This document shows, in pieces, positions 55,500 to 64,000 of a stretch of 64,000 bases of DNA. Source of the DNA: Leptospira kirschneri serovar Cynopteri str. 3522 CT (lineage in GTDB: Bacteria > Spirochaetota > Leptospiria > Leptospirales > Leptospiraceae). The translations under genes were made by a program, and so were the position numbers. A model generated the notes under the pieces. That model was not told the origin of the DNA. It saw only the letters and a list, made by a program, of their open reading frames with translations, and did no database searches. How positions within the stretch are numbered: the stretch's first letter is position 1; each line of letters begins with the position of its first letter. Location of the stretch: assembly GCF_000243695.2 (NCBI RefSeq), contig NZ_AHMN02000011.1:110001-174000 (forward strand), given 5' to 3'.

Positions 55500-55580
55500 T
55501 TGTTTTTTGAATGAAATTTCTTCTTACTTCGGAGTTATAGAATGAAGTTGTGTGAATAAAAGTCTATTTGAGTGTAGATG

Positions 55581-55676
55581 CTACTGATTCTTATAAAATT
55601 GAGTACCGTTAATTTTATCACAAAACACTGATTTCATGCAAAATATTAGGTGCTTTATCATATAATTATGAGTAAT
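55581..55676 (+). repeat. Family-4 repeat unit
   Basis: CTACTGATTCTTATAAAATTGAG to ATATAATTATGAG. Compared with 35671-35763, the shared pieces are TATAAAATTGAGTACCGTTA, ACAAAACNNTGATT-CATG and AAAATRTTAGG. Found in the 55500-55891 gap with the family-2 element M7. Nothing else in this gap is assignable. Confidence 0.55.
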
Positions 55677-55698
55677 ACAACGAGAGCGGATGGAGAAT

Positions 55699-55798
55699 AG
55701 AGTTTTTGAAAAATTAATTCTTGATCTGTTTGTATTGGATTGAATGGACAATTGAAGCAATTTTACGAATCTTCACTATGAAATTTTTCAACAACTCT
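55699..55798 (+). mobile_element. Family-2 MITE-like element, copy M7
   Basis: 100 bp, AGAGTTTTTGAAAAATTAAT to AATTTTTCAACAACTCT. The left flank is AAT and the right flank ATG, so the target duplication is not preserved (or has changed). Its right end lies 93 bp from the ispF start, so it may influence ispF transcription. Confidence 0.75.
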
Positions 55799-55891
55799 AT
55801 GATGATTTTTTAAAAATAAATCTATCATCGGGCGAGATGGCCTTTTTATAAAAGATTAGAAAAATGAAATAATTTAATTTAGGAATATTGA

Positions 55892-56377
55892 ATGTATAGA
55901 ATTGGAAACGGAATTGACTTTCATAAATTGGAAATCAATCCAAGTCGGCCTTTGATGTTGGGTGGATTGGAATGTGAATCAGAATTTGCGCTTGTCGGAC
56001 ATTCGGATGCCGACATCATTTTACACGCGATTTCGGATGCAATTTTAGGAGCGAGTGCATTAGGCGATATTGGTCAGTATTTTCCGGATACGGATCCAAG
56101 TCTGAAAAATATGGACAGTAAGATGATTCTTGCCAAATGCCTCGAGCTGATGAAGCAAAAAGGTTTTGATCTTGTCAACGTAGATTGTACCGTGATCGGA
56201 GAAAAACCTAAGATCGCTCCGCTCAAAGAGAAAATTATAAAATCTTTAAGTAGTTTGTTAAATCTCCCTTTGGATTGTGTTTCTGTAAAAGCCACAACCA
56301 CCGAAAAAATGGGCGCCTTGGGCAGACAAGAAGGGATCGGAACTTTTTGTTCGGTCCTTTTAGAAAAGCGGTTTTGA
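55892..56377 (+). CDS. ispF: 2-C-methyl-D-erythritol 2,4-cyclodiphosphate synthase
   Basis: A 161-residue enzyme of the MEP isoprenoid pathway that forms the cyclic diphosphate from CDP-methylerythritol phosphate, releasing CMP. The zinc set is intact: [13 protein letters not shown] (Asp and His), [27 protein letters not shown] with the third His, and [11 protein letters not shown]. The CDP-binding [18 protein letters not shown] is at the C-terminus. The length is standard. It is monofunctional, not fused to IspD. It starts at an ATG at 55892 with AGGA nearby (TTTAGGAATATTGA). The M7 element lies just upstream. Confidence 0.96.
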   Translation: MYRIGNGIDFHKLEINPSRPLMLGGLECESEFALVGHSDADIILHAISDAILGASALGDIGQYFPDTDPSLKNMDSKMILAKCLELMKQKGFDLVNVDCTVIGEKPKIAPLKEKIIKSLSSLLNLPLDCVSVKATTTEKMGALGRQEGIGTFCSVLLEKRF

Positions 56378-56451
56378 AATTTACTCGGAGTTATAAAAAT
56401 GATATCGATCCAAAACCTTAAAATGAATCATTTTTGAATCTTCAATCCAAT

Positions 56452-56465
56452 GTGGTAGTTCCCAC
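56452..56465 (-). repeat. Single family-1 motif
   Basis: GTGGTAGTTCCCAC, a lone reverse copy in the 230-bp gap between ispF and a convergent acetyltransferase gene. A GCTGAATTTACGTTTTA boundary-like sequence follows at ~56529. Confidence 0.5.
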
Positions 56466-56607
56466 ATTTAAGAAATCGATCTATAAAGTTCAGATTTCAA
56501 CTTTTTTCAGAGTCGTGGGTTCCTTTATGCTGAATTTACGTTTTACTATGTAATTCTTGAGTAGTTATGTTTGAAGATAAAATAAAAAATTCTTGAAACG
56601 GCTTTTA

Positions 56608-57057
56608 TCAAGACTCGGGAACTTCAAAACTAAAACTTTCAAAAACGTCAATCGGAGCTTTTTTATAAATTAAAGCGTCTGAACCGTCTTCGTAATAATG
56701 TTTTCTTATATGAATTCTTTGGAACCCACAAGAATCATACAAAGCGATTGCAGGATAATTTGTAGAATCAACTTCAAGAAAAAACGTTTTTTCTTTTTCA
56801 GAATTTAAAAGAAATTCTAAAAGTTCTTTTCCGATCCCTTGTCTTCTTTTACGGTAAGAAACCGCGATCCGGAAGATTTCGATTTCTTCGCCTATCATCT
56901 TGTAGAGGATATAACAAAGGTCAGTCGAACCGATACCGGAAAATTCCTCAAGATGGGAATATAACATTTCTTTTGTCCAGGCCCGGCTGCCAAAACAATT
57001 TTCTTCTAAGTTGAAAAGCCAATCTAAGTCGGTTTTATTGAGAATTTTTATGTTCAA
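56608..57057 (-). CDS. GNAT acetyltransferase, RimI-like
   Basis: A 149-residue GNAT protein. RimI-type enzymes acetylate the N-terminal Ala of ribosomal protein S18; this one has their hallmarks: [22 protein letters not shown] near the N-terminus, [21 protein letters not shown] as the acetyl-CoA loop (R-R-x-G-x-G), [22 protein letters not shown], and a closing [16 protein letters not shown] (H-Y-Y motif). The YYEDGSDAL tail favours RimI, but other small peptide acetyltransferases share it. The start ATG at 57057 has AAGG upstream. Convergent with ispF and divergent from the DoxX gene. Confidence 0.85.
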   Translation of the reverse strand: MNIKILNKTDLDWLFNLEENCFGSRAWTKEMLYSHLEEFSGIGSTDLCYILYKMIGEEIEIFRIAVSYRKRRQGIGKELLEFLLNSEKEKTFFLEVDSTNYPAIALYDSCGFQRIHIRKHYYEDGSDALIYKKAPIDVFESFSFEVPES

Positions 57058-57194
57058 GGTGGAAACTCATTTATATTTTTTATCAAATTATAGTTGCAGA
57101 ACTTAAATATTCAATCAAGATTCAAAGCTTAACTTTCGGATAAAATGACCGATTTTGGAAATTCAAATCTGAAAGAAATGATCAAGGAGTTGCT

Positions 57195-57542
57195 ATGAAA
57201 AAAATTGGTAAAATTATATACGCGGTTCCATTTGCGATTTTCGGGTTATTTCATTTTATTTCGGGGCCCGCGATGACAGGAATCGTTCCTTCTTACATTC
57301 CTTTTCCGATTATTTGGGTTTATATAACCGGATTGGCGTTGATTGCGGCTTCGGTTTCTATCATTACAGGAATCAAAACACATTTGGCTACCGTGCTTCT
57401 AGCGGTTCTTTTAGGAATTTTTGTCGTTTTGGTACATCTTCCAGGCGCGGCTGCAGGCAATCAGGCTTCTACTATGGCTCTTCTGAAGGATGTTTCTCTT
57501 TTAGGAGCTTCTCTTCTAATTGCAGGAACTGTAAAAGATTGA
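57195..57542 (+). CDS. DoxX-family four-helix membrane protein
   Basis: A 115-residue integral membrane protein with four helices: IIYAVPFAIFGLFHFIS, PIIWVYITGLALIAASVSII, LATVLLAVLLGIFVVLVHLPG and LLKDVSLLGASLLIAG. The pattern (G-x-x-H-F in helix 1, the tight loop PSYIPFP, and a LHLPG turn after helix 3) is that of DoxX/DUF-type quinone-related membrane proteins. The function is not settled for this family; roles in thiosulfate:quinone oxidation (DoxD) and in redox stress are known for relatives. The start ATG has AAGGAG 7 nt upstream. It has no operon partner. Confidence 0.8.
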   Translation: MKKIGKIIYAVPFAIFGLFHFISGPAMTGIVPSYIPFPIIWVYITGLALIAASVSIITGIKTHLATVLLAVLLGIFVVLVHLPGAAAGNQASTMALLKDVSLLGASLLIAGTVKD

Positions 57543-57577
57543 TTTATATTACAAAAAATAAACGAGTTGAGTAAAGT

Positions 57578-57843
57578 GTGGGAACTACTACAAAATTTGA
57601 ATCCATCGTTTCAATTTGCGGGAGCTGGTTTTTAAAAAACTGAAGTCTATGAATTGTGAATCTTTTTGTTCCAATTGATAGGACTCCCGCAAAATTGTAG
57701 TTTGTCGGTAAAATTAATCTAGGAACTCCTGCTTTTTAAAAAAACTGAAGTTTGAAATCCATGGTTCTTAATTTGTGGGAACTCTCACTAAATTGCAGTT
57801 TGTCAGTAAAATCAATCTAGGAACTCCCGCTTTTTAAAAAAAC
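57578..57843. repeat. Family-1 cluster with local ~100-bp direct duplication
   Basis: GTGGGAACTACTAC at 57578 and GTGGGAACTCTCAC at ~57775, with a duplicated stretch at ~57694-57750 and ~57793-57843 (TTGTAGTTTGTCGGTAAAAT / TTGCAGTTTGTCAGTAAAAT, each followed by CTAGGAACTCC-GCTTTTTAAAAAAAC). So tandem growth is seen here too. No gene lies in 57543-58017. Confidence 0.6.
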
Positions 57844-58017
57844 GCGATTTCGAGTTTTATCGTAGCAATAAAAAGCGAAAAAAATGCTCATCGTTTCTAT
57901 TTTTTCAAAAAATCCGATCTGTGGCAAACGAATCAAAAACCGTATTCATTAGAGTAGAAGGAATTTTTTTTATAAGCCGATATTATGAAAAGGGCAGATA
58001 CTTTCCGAGGAAATATT

Positions 58018-58902
<885 letters not shown>

Positions 58903-59838
58903 ATTTACTCGTTCTAGCCGATTACCAGGTTTCTAAATTCTGTTTTAGAAATCAAATATTCAGAAAATTGAATTCTTGGGAAAGTCTGGAACAATATTTG
59001 AAAGACCAACTTCCCGCTTCCATTCTGGATAGATCCTTGTTTAATTCTGAAAAAATTTCTAAGGAACTGGACTTGACCGGATTTAGGATTTTATCCATTT
59101 ACGATCCGAAATATCCGCCTCTTTTGAAGGAAATTTATGATCCACCTCTGATTTTATTTTATAAAGGAAATTTGAATATTTTAAATTTATCATATGCAGC
59201 CGTGGTCGGTACCAGGAACCCTTCTCCGATTTCGGTTTTTGCCTCGGAGTTGTTCCCTTCTTATTTAAAGAACAAGGGTTTTTCCGGAATCGTTTCTGGT
59301 CTTGCCAAAGGGATTGACGCTGTAAGTATGAACTCCGCTCTCGACGAAGACTTGGCGGTCATAGGAGTGATGGGAACCGGTCCGGAAAAAGAATATCCTT
59401 ACGAAAATAAAATGTTATACCAAAGAATAAATTCTTCCAACCGGACTTTAATTTTGACGGAATATCCTCCCGGTCAAAAAATTTTAAAGTACACGTTTCC
59501 AAAACGAAATAGAATTATCACCGGGCTTTGTAGTTCCGTTTTTATCGTAGAAGCTCCTGAAAAATCGGGAGCAATTTCATCCGCTTATAACGCAATAGAA
59601 CAAAATAGAAATGTTTTTATTTTTTCGGATTCTCGTCAGACAAAAAATTTCGGTGGGGAAATTCTAATCCGAGAAGGAGCGGAAATCTTAAATTTAAAAG
59701 ATATCTCTTTGGGAATGAAAGAAGTGTTTCATATTAACGATCTTTTGCCGGATTCCCAGTCGAAAATTCCGGGAATGCTTGCAGAACTTTCTAAGAAACG
59801 CTTTTCTGGCGAGTGGAAACCAATCGGCGCTGGTTACT

Positions 59839-61350
<1,512 letters not shown>

Positions 61351-61372
61351 TTTTGAACGAATTCGATGTAAC

Positions 61373-62347
<975 letters not shown>

Positions 62348-62423
62348 TTGTATTTCATATTTCTATTTTAGACCTTTCTTATCTATCGAAAACATTTTTG
62401 CAAATCGGAATTATGATTATAAT

Positions 62424-62520
62424 ACTGATCTCTGTCAAATTGAGTGCTGCAAATTTTTATTATTAGGTTTTGTTTCAGCGCAAAATACTGGGGACTCAAT
62501 TTTATAGTTTTGTACAATTA
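62424..62520 (+). repeat. Family-4 repeat unit, diverged
   Basis: ACTGATCTCTGTCAAATTGAG ... TTTCAGCGCAAAATACTGG ... TTTTATAGTTTTG. It shares the order ACTGAT-AAATTGAG-CAAAATA-YTGG with the other family-4 units but with many changes. It is the first of several non-gene features in the 62331-63711 gap. Confidence 0.4.
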
Positions 62521-62546
62521 AAGGAATCCTAGTTTTTTAATTCAGA

Positions 62547-62779
<233 letters not shown>

Positions 62780-62910
62780 AAGCTTATCCAAAAAATTTGA
62801 AAGAAACCAACGTTTTGATTTTGAACTACTACTCATATATATAAGATAGTTATAATGTACTCATTCGAACAAGATTTTCGATAAAATTTTTTGGATTCTT
62901 AAGTTTGATG

Positions 62911-63423
<513 letters not shown>

Positions 63424-63425
63424 CC

Positions 63426-63459
<34 letters not shown>

Positions 63460-63496
63460 TAAGATTCTAAAAAAAATGGAAGAAATTATATATCCT

Positions 63497-63528
<32 letters not shown>

Positions 63529-63581
63529 AACAAAACGATAATGATCCTTTTAAAGAACGTAAATCCGCTTTAGAATTTCGA

Positions 63582-63619
<38 letters not shown>

Positions 63620-63711
63620 GAACTCCTGTGTAAGTCCAATAACAATCGACTGTTTCAAGAAACATTCGTAGTCATCTGAGGAAAACTCTCAAATCTGCCG
63701 ATGAGAATAAT

Positions 63712-64000
63712 ATGAAAGTTGCCGTCATACACGACTGGTTGAATGGGATGAGAGGAGGAGAATTGGTTCTAGATTCTCTGCTTAAAATATATCCTAACGC
63801 CGATCTATTCACATTATTTTATACACCTGGAAAATTAAATCCTCGGATCGAACAAAGAAAAATCACTACTGCTTTTACTGATCGTCTTCCGTTTAAGGAA
63901 TCTAAATATAGATGGTATCTTCCATTGTTCCCGATTGCAATCGAGTCCTTGGATCTAAAAGGATATGATCTTGTCGTTTCTTCGTCTCATTGTGTGGCCA
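63712..64000 (+). CDS. Glycosyltransferase, N-terminal part (window end)
   Basis: The first 96 codons of a GT4-type glycosyltransferase that continues beyond the window. It reads KVAVIHDWLNGMRGGELVLDSL, the acceptor-domain start with the G-G-E turn typical of GT4 enzymes, then DLFTLFYTPGKLNPRIE and a Leu-Pro helix region ESLDLKGYDLVVSSSHCVA (VVSSSH is the strand-loop after which the active domain continues). The ATG at 63712 has a weak GAGA site. It probably makes a surface polysaccharide, but the donor and acceptor are outside what can be read. The tandem repeat lies 350 bp upstream. Confidence 0.8.
   Translation, partial: MKVAVIHDWLNGMRGGELVLDSLLKIYPNADLFTLFYTPGKLNPRIEQRKITTAFTDRLPFKESKYRWYLPLFPIAIESLDLKGYDLVVSSSHCVA

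Overview
The window looks like chromosomal DNA of a pathogenic Leptospira, close to L. interrogans or a near relative. This rests on gene content, not on a search: a PF07598/DUF1561 virulence-modifying (VM) protein gene, a DUF1564 gene, a vitamin K-dependent carboxylase-like gene, 7TM-type sensor phosphatases, many TPR and lipoprotein genes, low G+C, and long intergenic gaps full of dispersed repeats. I saw no complete insertion sequence, prophage, CRISPR array, rRNA or tRNA.

Layout. 1-6.2 kb: the end of an RND metal pump, a GNAT gene with a suspicious N-terminus, a DUF1564 gene, a STAS protein, homoserine dehydrogenase and a small membrane protein. 6.2-11 kb: repeats, dihydroorotase and HflX. 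11-18.2 kb: a HEAT protein converging on a tight leftward operon of acyl-CoA dehydrogenase, trpE, trpG, a lipid-A-type ABC exporter and a response regulator. 18.2-24.9 kb: repeats, glycosyltransferase-polA, more repeats and a class II amidotransferase. 25.4-41.6 kb: an ammonium-transporter/chemoreceptor fusion, a block of ~100-bp mobile elements, patatin lipase, CutA, an OmpA-like protein, two 7TM sensor/PP2C phosphatases, PanE, a TPR lipoprotein, a MaoC dehydratase pair and a lipase. 41.7-48.9 kb: a sulfatase-fold lipoprotein, then the VM toxin gene between two oppositely oriented ~100-bp elements, then SRPBCC and DUF3052 genes. 49-64 kb: Dps, a sugar aminotransferase, Lon, a TPR protein, IspF, a GNAT, DoxX, a TPR lipoprotein-DprA-carboxylase cluster, an extradiol dioxygenase, a decayed gene, a 115-bp tandem repeat and the start of a glycosyltransferase.

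The gaps between genes are not empty. Four dispersed families recur: (1) a 14-bp GTGGGAACTnnnnC motif, about 45 occurrences, usually in pairs ~47 bp apart around a small palindrome; (2) a ~100-bp element with AGAGTTGTTGAAAAATT ends and 3-bp target duplications, seven copies; (3) 160-250-bp mosaic elements running from TAACGCGAAAGGGATCGATG to ACGCCGAACTCACGTTA with internal GC-rich hairpins, eight copies; (4) a diverged AT-rich repeat with a core like AAAATTGAGTACCG. None of the recognised genes is clearly interrupted by them.

Most notable: the C-terminal half of the VM protein carries a Cys/His/Asn pattern spaced like papain-family peptidases; hflX and trpE seem to use non-standard start codons (ATT and CTG) behind good ribosome binding sites; and the carboxylase-like protein keeps the Lys and His residues known to matter in the human enzyme. 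Metabolic links in the window are chorismate to tryptophan (trpE, trpG), aspartate to threonine/methionine (hom), pyrimidine (pyrC), pantothenate (panE) and isoprenoid (ispF) synthesis.
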